Part shown: piece by piece, positions 11,951 to 22,305 of the stretch | Layout: each line of letters starts with the position of its first letter | How positions within the stretch are numbered: the stretch's first letter is position 1 | Source: Antrodiella citrinella | Lineage: Eukaryota; Basidiomycota; Agaricomycetes; Polyporales; Steccherinaceae | Reading direction: 5' to 3' | DNA: 49,237 nt | NCBI GenBank assembly: GCA_004802725.1 | Contig: SGPM01000209.1 | Location: 1-49,237, forward strand | Notes under the pieces: generated by a model | What the model was told of the DNA's origin: nothing | Database searches by the model: none | Seen by the model: the letters and a program-made list of their open reading frames with translations, nothing else | Translations under genes and position numbers: made by a program

Positions 11951-12852
11951 AGCCTTTCGTCCCTTTCCTAATGAACTTTTCACGCACGATGTATCACCGT
12001 AATATTGTTGCCTCCTCCCCTGTTCTTCTCTTTCCGGATTATAGAAATTGTTTGATACTTTCCATACCATCTCATTGTCATTGCACATACCATAGATTCA
12101 CGTTCAATCCGATACATTTCACCCTCGTAGTGTCCCGAATCGGAATTCATTTTTAGGTTATGGTTCGCCGGCCAGATGACCTTTTTCAAATTCAAAGTCT
12201 TTTCGGAGGATCGACTTCGCCAAATGCCGAAGGAGGATCAAGGCTTAGTTTGTTCAGAGGCACCCCACAACTACTATCATTGTCAACAACTGCTTTCGAT
12301 GCATAAGCGCTGCTTGCTAGTGTCAGTGCCGTATCCCTTCTTGTGTCGATTGCACCATACTTGACATTACTATTCAATGGTGCTGGATGGGCTCCCAACT
12401 TTCCTCGACTGATGTCGACGGAAATCTCTGCCACTCGGGTGGAATGTAGCGGATTACGGTATTGACCTATAAGTATCTCCTCAATGATAACGAGTTGAAT
12501 CACGATTTGACGTGAATTCGTCTTTTTGATCATAACACATTTATAAACTAACGTCTGGCCGTGTAGGATCTCCCATGAATCGTGATTTCGGCCCTCGGCA
12601 AGAAGGCGCTGCGCAATACAAAAGGCCGTCAAGATTCTGACTTAAGCTTGACCTCGTGGGTCCCAATGCTATGTGTCATTCGCACGGTCTGCCTGATGCT
12701 TATCTGATGGTACTTGTGTAGAGCTCTCGAGGAAAGGCTCCTGAAGACCACTCTCTTCTTGCTGTGCCCTCGGTCCTGTATCACAGTGTCCTCAACTTGA
12801 AGCGCACGACTACTTAGCAAGCTGTCAGCTTCCTGAGTTGCGGTGATTCAGA
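11951..12852. other. Intergenic spacer after ACC1
   Basis: About 900 bases without a gene I can support. The left end is the ACC1 3' untranslated region and the right end should hold the promoter of the C2H2/RING gene. A 146-codon open frame on the minus strand (12632-12192) shows no motif, no splice partners and no resemblance to a family I know. Confidence 0.55.
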
Positions 12853-14461
12853 ATGCCCGCGCCAAAGCCGTTCAAGCGGTCTAGCCGCAATGGATTCCAT
12901 TGTCCTGTGGAGGGGTGTGGTTTCATACACAAAGAGCGAAAGGTGTTCAAAGTGAGTTTAGTTGCAGTGTGGGGGATTCTGGTAGACTGAGAAGCATTCC
13001 TAGCATGTCGGAGATGCTCACCCTCGGTCTCGATGGTGCGACATCTGCTGTAAAGACGTCTCGACACAAGGATGGCAGCTGCATTTGGGAGACTCGGCGA
13101 AGCACCGTATGTGCCATCTTTGCCCCCTCCGCTTCAAGAGGCAAGGAGAATACGAGGAGGTACGGATTCAATGCGTCATTGTGTTACCTCATGAGTCTTA
13201 GTATGGTTCATTTCAGCACTGTAGCGTTCCGCATGGCAACCTATGGTGTAATCACTGCCACCAGTGGTTCTTGACCCCCGATATGCTCGCGATACATGTT
13301 TTCAAGCTTCGCCAAACCAATCCAGTGGGTAGTGAGGGTGTAAGTAGCAAGTCTATATAAGCGGCCTGAGTATGCTCAAGTTGACGATGCATGCGATCCC
13401 CACCAGTGCAGATATAAACATCACTATTGTCCTGTGGTGGGGTGCTCTTATTCAACCGAAAATACGGGCCGCAAGATGATGGCTAGATTATCTGCGGTAA
13501 GTGGCTTTCTCTTGACCGAATGCAGGCGATCAAGGTTGACCGAAGCCACATCTGCCAGCACTACATTCAGAAACATTCAAACCTACCTGGGCAAAAGCCC
13601 GCAGTCAACAGTCTCGTCGTATGTCTATGTGACTACTGTGGGCGCGCAGTATCACGGCAAGGATTGGCGGATGTAAGTGGTGGACGCCATGGCATGTTGT
13701 CTTCCGACTCTTCAACTGATCGTTCTATTAGCACGTGTTGTCCCAACATGTCCGACGCTCGGAGCTTAAGCATTTCATTCCTGTGCAACGTGATGAGTCA
13801 GTGCAGGTGAGTATATCATTTTTCACGCCTCACATATATTTCGAGGGTCATACTAAGCTTGAGTGTGCCTTTCTAGTCGGACCGCCGCGCCCAAGAAATT
13901 TCTGGACGGCCTCCCTCTGTCCCGAATCTGAGTGAAGATGAAAGCAGTTACGACAATGAGAGTGCACAAGGTACGTTTCCCATTCTACTAGGTTTGAGCG
14001 TCGGTAATGGAACGCGCTCAAGCTCTGAGTGAATCAGTACCGTCATACCAGCTCCACGCTGAGTCCGACTCGGACTCCGAGGCAGAATTGGAGACGGCAT
14101 TGGAACACTTGAACATTCAAGCCAATCCTGCATCTGTCAGACGTGAAGACATTGAACCTGGCACACGATCTGCATCTGCCACCGCAGAAACTGCATCGAC
14201 TTCGAGCCTTTCTCCGAGTCTTCCGAGTCGATGCCGTTTGTGCTTGAACGATTCTATAAATCCTGTGAACACACTTTGTGGCCACGTATTCTGCTACAGG
14301 TATGTTTCTGCGCGCATTCTTCAGACAATTCTAGCTGAAAACTCCGGATCAGATGCATCGTACCAGACTCAGATTTAGGAAGCGACTTGTACGCAAGATG
14401 TCGAATTTGCGCTCTCCCAATTTTCATCAGACGGCGACGTGAATCGACGGTGACAATTTGA
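12853..14461 (+). CDS. Zinc-finger protein with N-terminal C2H2-like fingers and C-terminal RING
   Basis: Nine exons: 12853-12951, 13004-13159, 13217-13339, 13407-13496, 13526-13672, 13732-13806, 13877-13970, 14038-14299, 14353-14461; 1155 bases, 384 aa, phases all consistent. The N-terminal two thirds carry a series of Cys/His modules: HCPVEGCGFIH; WCDICCKDV..WQLHLGDSAKH; CHLCPLRFKRQG; WCNHCHQWFLTPDMLAIH; YCPVVGCSY; HICQHYIQKH; LCDYCGRAVSRQGLADH. An acidic Ser/Asp/Glu linker follows (DSDSDSEAELE). The C-terminus is a RING of the C3HC4 type starting near residue 327: CRLC, CGHVFCYRC, then CRIC. This suggests an E3 ubiquitin ligase with a nucleic-acid- or protein-binding finger array. I do not recognise an ortholog; the function is inferred from domains only. 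The start is the first ATG before the first finger. Confidence 0.82.
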
Positions 14462-14747
14462 AACATGGTATTCAAGGATGCGACCTGTTCTTGTATTTGA
14501 GCTATGATTTGCATGACACGTCAATATATAGCGAGAGAACGATTCGGAACGCGGGCGGGTTGATGCATGATGCCCAAATAGGATCGTCGGGGCTGCTGGT
14601 AAACATCACCAAACAGATTGTGCAGTCTCAAAACTCAAGTTGCATATCCTACGTCTACCAAAACACTTATACTCGCCGTAGACCACTCAATCGAGGCTCA
14701 TTGTTGCCGCAGCTGCAGTTGCAGTATATCACCTCATTTTCTGCACG

Positions 14748-15609
14748 ATGCCCCACAAACGTGCTAAGCGCTCCGCGCGAGAGCAAGTAAAAAAGCAATC
14801 GTGAGTTTCCCAATTATGCGTGTCATTCCAGAACTGAGCAAGATCTTAAAGAGGCTCTGATCTCGCACCAGTATCCCATGTAATCAGTAAGGAACCTGTC
14901 CCGAAGAGTGTTTCTCGCGTTTTAGACGCTGTCAGGATACAAGAGGAATATAGGGCGAAGAAACGAAAACCAGATGGAGAGCCATCCGATCAATCGAAGG
15001 AGGGTGCTAAGAAGAAGCGGAAGACTGGAGCCAGCGTAGATGGAGGGGCGGAGAGCATGAAGATACAGCCTGGAGAGTCGTTAGGACATTTCAACAGGTG
15101 CGTGGTTACGCGCTACCTAAGGCTGATGTTTTGCTGATGCTCGTGCGTGCAGACGAGTGGAGAACAGCCTTCGTGGTACGGTCCGAGATGCTATGCAAAC
15201 ATCAGCAGCGCATGCACGCAAAGCCAAAAAAGAGGGCGAAGACAGCAAAAAATCGAAATCAGGATCCTCATCTTCTCTCAAGCCTCCGAAGTTGGACCCC
15301 AATGTGGTAGACACCATACAGACAAAGGGCAAACCAGAACGGAACGGACCAACAGAATTCACCTCACTTAAGTCCTCTGCACCGCGCCGTTTGAATGACG
15401 TTGTCCAGGCTCCTCCAGAATTTACGAAGCTGCCTCGTGGGGTCAAGTCGAAACAGCCGTCAGTACGCTCGGCTGGCGCGCTGCAAGCGGGAAATCTACG
15501 GGATGGTATGCTTACGATGGCACGGAAGGCGATGTTGGAGGAGGAACGCGAGCGGGCTGTAAGGTTGTATAGGGAGATGAAGCAGCAAAATTTCAGCTCC
15601 GAATCATGA
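14748..15609 (+). CDS. CCDC137-like basic coiled-coil protein
   Basis: Three exons: 14748-14800, 14888-15097, 15153-15609; 720 bases, 239 aa. Frame requires the acceptor at ATCAG before 14888, because an earlier AG would give a stop. The protein is very rich in Lys and Arg. It has an N-terminal KRAKRSAREQ segment, VSRVLDAVRIQEEYRAKKR, then IQPGESLGHFNRRVE, and a C-terminal helix ending MLEEERERAVRLYREMKQQ. The PGES..FNRRVE motif is the best match to the CCDC137 family of nuclear/nucleolar proteins. Several stretches such as KKKRK look like nuclear localisation signals. The role is inferred and probably lies in ribosome assembly or chromosome periphery; I would not assign more. It lies 286 bases after the C2H2/RING gene on the same strand. 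Confidence 0.68.
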
Positions 15610-15943
15610 CTACTTTCTATGTGGTATGTGTTATCAGCGTTCTGCGGTACGAGGAGATAGCTGAGCTGTGGTTTTTGCTAAGATGGACGTATGGAAATAC
15701 GGTTATGAACAATGTGGTGTCTAGTGTGGGCGCCATGATGTACTGGAAGAATGCGTTTGCCGCATTGCAATCCTGACCGAAACCCAAGAGTCAGAAGATA
15801 TGATCGGTGTCATCCATCTCAATTTGAACCACTCAGCGGGGCTGGAGGCGGCTTCCTTGAGAATCTGTTCGCCCCGGCCCCACAAATCTTTGCTGTCAGT
15901 TCCCTCCTGCTTGGTTCAGATCGACCACAAGACGACGGGCAAG
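15610..15943. other. Spacer upstream of aspartic protease
   Basis: A 334-base stretch with no supported gene. The protease frame is open upstream of the chosen start to about 15800, but the ATG at 15944 is followed at once by a signal peptide, so the upstream part is treated as leader and promoter. Confidence 0.5.
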
Positions 15944-17336
15944 ATGTCATTCAACATGTCTTACACTCTTCTGATCCTCACCCTCCTTTGTCAACTGGCG
16001 CTCGCGATTCCTACCTCGAATCAGGACGACAGACTCACTATTCCTTTGATCAGACGAGACCGCCAGACGCATACTCTGGTCACGATGCAACAACAGCTGA
16101 ATTACACTCTTTCGTGCGTCTCGTCTTGATGCGCGTTGGATATGAGCTGACATCAGATCAGGAAGTATGCTCAAGGGTTTCGCGCGTATCATCGCAACAC
16201 AGGCATGCGACACCCTCTGGATACTGCACAGTACAGGTCGTACACGCATGAGAAGCGTGGCTTTAGCACTCTGTGGATCTCCCAAGACCCCTTCAAGTCT
16301 TTATGGCAAGGGATCGTTTCCGTCGGGACACCACCTCACCAGTTCAGCGTCGATTTCGACACAGGGAGCTCAGACATTTACCTACCGGGAGTGGGTTGCA
16401 CGCAGAATTGTCAGGGGCATCGGCTCTACGATCCTAGCGCCAGCCGCACCTCTCGCGATTACAACCAGACCTTCGAGTTCGCCTATGGGGATGGTACATC
16501 AATTCTTGGGGAAGTATACACTGACATTTTGTCAATATCTGACCTCGTGGTATGTATGTCTCCATCTCGTCGTAAGGATTCGCTGAATCTCCTCCGCAGG
16601 CGAAGTCACAAGTCATTGGTGTTGCGTCGTCATATTCGAACAACGCTCGCGTTGACCAGTTCTATCCGGATGGCTTGGTCGGGCTAGCGTGGCCGTCGAT
16701 CTCCGATTTTTATGCACCCCCAGTCATCCAGAACATGGTCGCCGGAGGTTCAATATCCGACCCCGTCTTTGCCTTCGAGTTCAAAGGAAGCGACGGCTAC
16801 TTTCACATCGGCAGGGCCTCAAGAGCCAGTCCCACCCACACGGCGTTGACTTACACTCCGGTCACCGAACAGGTAAGTCTGATAATTGGTGTATCATTGT
16901 GTCTGGCATGCTCATGATCACTCAGGGATTTTGGCAAGTCGGTCTCGACGCCGTATCCGTTGCCTCAAAGGTCGTTTCCCAATCCCAGACAGCCGTCGTA
17001 GACACCGGAACAACGGGCATCATTGGCCCTACCGCCGCGGTCGATGCTTTCTACGCCGCCATCCCGATGTCCAAGAAACTCGGCAACGGCTTCTATACGC
17101 TACCATGCTCGTCAATGCCAGAAGATGTCACCTTCACATTTGCCGGTCTACCACTCACTGTCTCCGACACCCTCTTCAACCTTGGACCAGTAGGAATGAA
17201 GACAGATCGGTGCTTCGGTGGGATCATGGGGGAGGATGACATCGACTTCTGGATCGTCGGTGATATGTTCTTGCAGGGCGTATACACGGAGTTCGACTTT
17301 GCGAACAGCAGAGTAGGCTTCGCTGCTACTATATAG
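15944..17336 (+). CDS. Secreted pepsin-like aspartic protease (family A1)
   Basis: Four exons: 15944-16113, 16162-16549, 16600-16872, 16926-17336; 1242 bases, 413 aa. The start gives a clear signal peptide (SYTLLILTLLCQLALA, residues 6-21). A propeptide with dibasic sites (RRDR, EKRG near residue 88) follows, and the mature domain begins around FSTLWISQD. Both catalytic motifs are present: DTGSS with Asp123 and DTGTT with Asp303. The flap segment FEFAYGDGTS and the C-terminal IVGDMFLQGVYTEFDF are also typical. The second half has a Cys pair (PCSSMPED..DRCFGG) that probably forms the usual disulfide. It should hydrolyse extracellular proteins at acidic pH. No GPI or membrane anchor is seen. 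Its stop lies 35 bases from the stop of the convergent HAUS6-like gene, so the 3' untranslated regions must overlap. Confidence 0.95.
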
Positions 17337-17371
17337 CTCCGCGATATATTGTGGTAGTCACTTGCCTACAA

Positions 17372-19779
17372 TCACCACTCGAAGCTGTCATCCGCTAGCT
17401 GATCCTGTCGCAACAAGTCATACTGTGTCGCATCCGCCTGCAGAAGTATCTCCTTTAGCGTCATGCTGTTACCCTCGTATACGTCTTCCTCATCGTCTTC
17501 TGCATCTTCCTCTTCTTCTGCTATAGGCGCTTCGACGTCAGATTCGTGGCCAAGACTCTGCCTCGGCAAGTCCGTTGTCATGGCGCGCTCGTGTCGCTCA
17601 ATGTCAAAGGACGGACGCGGGACGGATTTCTTCAGCGCAGAACGCGGCGTGAGCGGCTGACCCTTCGTGATTCTCAGTCGGTGAGGGGTCGTCGGGGAAT
17701 GAGGGCGTGCAATGGTCTCAGAAATATCGGACGTCGACTCATCCAAGAACGAATCGGCAATCTGGAGCTGTAGTTAGCACTGCGAGCCTGGCGACAACTT
17801 GGTAATAGGAAAAAGACGGACTCTATCGACTTCATGCTGGTCAAAAGCGAGTGACTTTCTGCGAGCCCACGCTGACGATCGGCGGGCTCTTCCTGCTAAA
17901 ACTGCATTGGACTTCCGACGACCACCCTTGTTTTGTTGAGCATCCTTCGCATCGTCTCTTACTGTATTCGTATGGCCTGATGTGGAACCTGCGAACGCTA
18001 CTCGTACCTTACGACCTGGCTCGCAGGCAGCTGGATCTGCTTTGTGAGTCTTCGTTGTTGGTTGCGGGAGTCGTGTAGGAGGAAGATATGGTCCAATCGG
18101 TTCAGATGATGGATCAGGGACCGATGGCCATGATGGTTTCAAAGACTCTCTGATGTCGTTTACTCGTGCTTGAATGGCAGCCTCGTGAGTTGAAGCGGCT
18201 ATTGACGGCTCTGAGATCCCTGGATGGTCCTAAATCTACGTCAGAGGGGTACGCAGAGAAAGGTGATGTAACTCACGAGATCGAAGTGAACACCACCGAT
18301 GGCAGGTTGTGAAAGCTTGAGGTCTGAGACACCGGGAGCTGTAGATGCGCGAGACTGTCTCAACGCCTCCAGACGCGCTTGGAGAACTTTCTGACCCTGC
18401 CTCGCGCCTTCAAGCTGCGTGCGAAGAAGGGCCTGCGTTTTTGCTTCTGCAGACAATTTATCGGTAACAAGCTGGAGACTCGTTTTCACCGTGGCTGGTA
18501 TATCTTGTGAAGCGGTACCGCCGTCATCCTGATCATCCTGGATGAAAGCTGTTTTCCGGAAAGACTGCAGTTGGGAGGGGAAATGAGCTGCCGCGATGGG
18601 GAGAGATGGTACAAGGGAGGCAGGCAAACTCTGGATCCTACATTCAGCAAAGGAATTCTGGAAACGACTGAACTAACCCTACAGGTGTAATCCGCGTCAC
18701 GTCCGCTCCAGGCGCTGCTGCAGGATTGCTGACGACATCTGTCGGTGATTCAACGCCGCTCAGACCAGAGAATTTGACCAAGAATTCGATTGCCTGAATC
18801 CCATTGACACCGCGCCAGGTTGAGTGTACAAGATCTTCGTAAGAAGGTTGGGCCAATGCGAGGAGTTTTGCCGATGGGATGTCTTGGTATGCTGAAGTCT
18901 TAGGAGCTTGCAGGTGTTTCTACACAAAGCACTGCAGTCAACGCGTGTATGCGGAGGTACACCAAGACGTACGCACACGCAACAAATGCAAGCGTGACTT
19001 CCGTATGTCTTGTTCTAACGTGGAGCGCTCCCATGTTGCTGTTGCGTCTTCGAAAGAGGACAACGCGTTGCAATAAAGGTTGACAGCCGCTTCCTGTGTG
19101 TTTCCATGATTTGGTCAGACATTGGAGTACCTCGACGTAGGATATGTGAACCTTATCAGCCACATTATGATGTCGATCACCGGACAACGGAGTGTTTCTC
19201 AGAAGTGCATGCGTTGATAATGCAAGTAGAACGCGTTCGAACCTAGAAACATCGGTCAGCGGCGCCGCTTCACGGGTACCGTGTGCAGAGGGAAATCTGA
19301 CTAACCGTTCTCCAGAGCATTCCTCAAGAAGGGACTTGCGGATGACAACGTCCCGCCACCAGGCAGCTTGCTCACCCACACCCGCAGCTGGAATGCCACG
19401 GTTGTTCAAGTCGCCCGGGCGTACCGCATCACTTTTGAGAGTGTCCAGATACTTTGTAAGAGCAGCACGATAAGCAACTATATCTGACGGTTGTGCACAA
19501 GGATATGTTGGAAGTATCTAAGACACACGTCAACGTGTGATACCACCCGCACTTCTGACTTACCTTCTTAGCGTGAGCTTTCTGGCCTTCAATTTTGGAC
19601 ACCAGGAAGAAAGCTATATCTTCAAGAGCCTTCGAACGTTCGCCGATTCCGTGTTTCTGGGGACTGAAGAGATTCTCATCAAACGCAGATGAATTTCGTA
19701 GAGGAAAATTCAGAAGATGCAAGTGGATCAGAATCAGGAGCGAAATAGGCAGTCCATTTTCGAGAGTGTATAATTCCAT
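17372..19779 (-). CDS. HAUS augmin-like complex subunit 6-like protein
   Basis: Eight exons on the minus strand: 19779..19564, 19517..19306, 19242..19152, 19093..18977, 18898..18678, 18637..18277, 18229..17822, 17767..17372; 2022 bases, 673 aa, every phase consistent. The N-terminus matches the HAUS6 N-terminal domain: LLILIHLHLLNFP, KALEDIAFFLVSKIEG, a Y..AL.KYLDTLK segment and ERFERVLLALSTHALL. The middle has a coiled-coil-like helix (TDKLSAEAKTQALLRTQLEG) and the C-terminus is basic, then acidic and Ser-rich with few motifs, as in this fast-evolving family. Augmin binds existing microtubules and recruits the gamma-tubulin complex to branch new ones. Two donors are weak (GTTCAC at 19151, GTCCGT at 17821). 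The frame is open upstream of the chosen ATG to about 20013; that part reads like leader. Assignment rests on the N-terminal domain. Confidence 0.75.
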
Positions 19780-20685
19780 GTAAGCGGAAGAGGTTGTATG
19801 TCGCGGGCTTGGCAGTGGCCGGGTCAGTTTGAGTGAATGACAAGCCTTTGATGACACTTCTCGAAAGGGAAAAAGTAAGAAGTAAGCACCCAAATATGGT
19901 AATTGGTGATTATAGACGCCCGAGTGGAACGGCGGGGGGTCAAGCCATGTTCCACATGACACCCATGTCTTCAGCACTTTTTCGCGGTGCATTGAACTGC
20001 TGGTCACTCCCAACGTCTTTTTCTGACTGGATTACCGTTACGAAAATTCTTTCAAGAGCATCCACGTCTGGAACTCCGACTCTTGAGCGCTAACGGAAAA
20101 ACGCATGCGCTTGGCCCTGACAAGTTTTAAGTACAACCTCGACGGGACTAGTGATGTGCTTTGTAAGGTTATTCAGGAAACCGACATATCTATTCCTTGT
20201 CACTACAGGTAACTACTCCTTACGATGAGTTGCAGCCAAGTGGCAAGGACTACTTGCTGTCGGTGAGAGGTACTTAATTTCAAGTCTATCCACTCAGTTA
20301 CAATAAACGCTCAAATACTACTACAGGCAGCCTGAATGTAACCTGCAGCTAACTACCCTAGAAACTTGCCGTGCACGTGGAGACTGATCCCATCATAGTC
20401 AGGCAGAATGACACCTAATGACATAGGCAGCGAACTTGAACTTGTCATGTCATTTACGCTGACCATCATACCCAAATATTTACTTCTCGCTGACAGATCT
20501 ACCGAATCGCCATATGTCCCATCTATTCATGAATATTTTTGCGCCTCGTCGCCTTGTCGTAGCGACGTAGCCTCATGGATGCCTCAGGTCTGAGGAGGAT
20601 AAGAAGGACAGGGACGCTGGGTATGTGATATTCTGTCTCCCACATACCGCACCGCTCAAACCCTTCCTCTCCTCCTACATTCGCC
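19780..20685. other. Divergent promoter region HAUS6-like / AIFM2-like
   Basis: A 906-base spacer between two genes transcribed away from each other. I see no further coding exon. The 30 bases before the AIFM2-like start are pyrimidine-rich (CCCTTCCTCTCCTCC), a common context in strongly expressed fungal genes. No repeats or transposon ends stood out. Confidence 0.5.
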
Positions 20686-22057
20686 ATGTCAAAGAAGTCC
20701 GACGACCGCAAGAACGTTGTGGTTGTTGGTGGTGGTGGCTATGGCGCTACTCTCGTTCACGAGCTGTCCTCAAAGCTCGACGCGTCCAAGTACAACCTCA
20801 TCATGATCAGCGCCCGCCCCTACTACATCCATCTCGTTGCCGCCGTTCGGTTCACCGTTACTTCGGAGGGAAAGTTGGAGGACCGCGCGTTCATGCCTTA
20901 TGAGAAGCTGTTCGTGAATGGGAACGGCGCCTTCTTCCAGGGCAAAGTGACCGGGATAAATGATCTTGGTAAAGGTCGGGGTGGCGAAGTTTCTTTGGAG
21001 GACGGTCAAACCGTACACTACGACGCGTTGGTCCTCGCGACCGGGTCTCAATGGAGCGGCCCCCTTGACTTCCCTGACGCCAACAGCGACGTTCACTCCG
21101 AACTCGACGCCTGGAGGAGGAAGTATACTGCTGCCAACCACATCGTTTTCGTTGGTGGTGGATCTGTCGGTATCGGTGAGTTCCCTTCAATTTTGGTGTG
21201 CAAAGAATTCATCTGACCATTCTACTTATCCTCCAGAGACTGCCGGCGAGATTCGAGATGCATTCCCCGTAAGTACTGCTTGTTACCAAAATCGCCATCA
21301 CTCGCTCACAAGGCCCTCGCAGAACAAGAAAGTCACTATCGTGCACGGCAGCGACAGCCTCTTGAATGATACTTATCCCCCGAAGTTCCGCAAGTTCATG
21401 ACGAACAAGGTCCTCGACAAAGGGATCAACGTCATTTTGGGCGATAGGGTCGAGTCCTTCCCTGAAGAGGGCACCGTCGGCCTTACAACGAGCAACGGTA
21501 AAAGCATTCCTGACGCTGACCTCGTCGTAAGTCCAAATTCCTTAGTGCCCGATACGAGGACTCGGTATTGAGTGACATTCTTCCTTCTAGATCCCCACTT
21601 TCGGTGCTCGTCCCAACACTGGGTTCATCTCAACGCTGGGCTCCGACGTGCTCACCAAGGACGGCTACGTCCATGTCGACGCCACCCTCTCGATCCCCAA
21701 GCACGAGGGTATCTTCGCCTTCGGAGATATCATCGATTGGCCAGAGCAGAAGCAGCTCGGAAAGGCACCTGGTCAGGTGGCCGTCGTCCTCGCAAACTTG
21801 CAGAGCTTCCTCAACAACCAGAAGCTTGCGAAGTTGTACAAGTCCCCGCCTGAGATCATTGTCATCCCGATCGGAAAGGTACGCTACTTTCTATGTACTT
21901 TGGCATAGAGCGACGCTGACATTGACGTGTCTAGGGCGGAGGAGGAGCTTACGCGAACATCCTTTGGGGTCTCGTCCTCGGGGACTGGATCGTACGCACG
22001 CTGAAGGGGAAAGATCTCTTCATTTCACCTTATAGGAAGACTTTCGGCCTCTCATGA
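20686..22057 (+). CDS. AIFM2/FSP1-like FAD-dependent NAD(P)H oxidoreductase
   Basis: Five exons: 20686-21175, 21237-21268, 21323-21526, 21591-21878, 21935-22057; 1137 bases, 378 aa. It has the two-dinucleotide-binding-domain layout of class II NADH dehydrogenases and AIF proteins: an FAD Rossmann motif VVVVGGGGYG at residues 11-20, ALVLATGSQW near 110-120, a second Rossmann motif VFVGGGSVGIE near 153-163 for NAD(P)H, and the C-terminal FAD motif GIFAFGDI around 282-289. Human FSP1 (AIFM2) reduces ubiquinone and vitamin K at membranes; fungal relatives are mostly uncharacterised. The protein begins MSKKS, so it lacks the N-terminal Gly needed for FSP1-type myristoylation. No targeting peptide or clear membrane helix is visible. 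Substrate is unknown. Convergent with the SET/TPR gene, 248 bases apart. Confidence 0.87.
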
Positions 22058-22104
22058 GCATTACATTCGTTTTCTTGTTCTTTCTCTTCTCTTGCTTGTC
22101 CATT

Positions 22105-22110
22105 AATAAA
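22105..22110 (+). terminator. Likely polyadenylation signal (AATAAA)
   Basis: AATAAA lies 48 bases after the stop of the AIFM2-like gene in a T-rich 3' region. Fungal signals are often degenerate, so an exact hexamer is only moderate support. Confidence 0.45.
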
Positions 22111-22305
22111 TGTCCTAGAATTCCGTTGGGATTGTCGTTCGAATGATTATATTGCCGCGTAATGGCCACTTTCTACATATCTCGTTGTCTGACAATATGT
22201 GATTTTGAAACGGTTCGGATTCATGTGCGCGCAAGTATAGTATAACACTGAAAGGTGCGTATTGACAAAAGGAAGACGGAATCCCCACACACTGGCGACA
22301 AAAAC

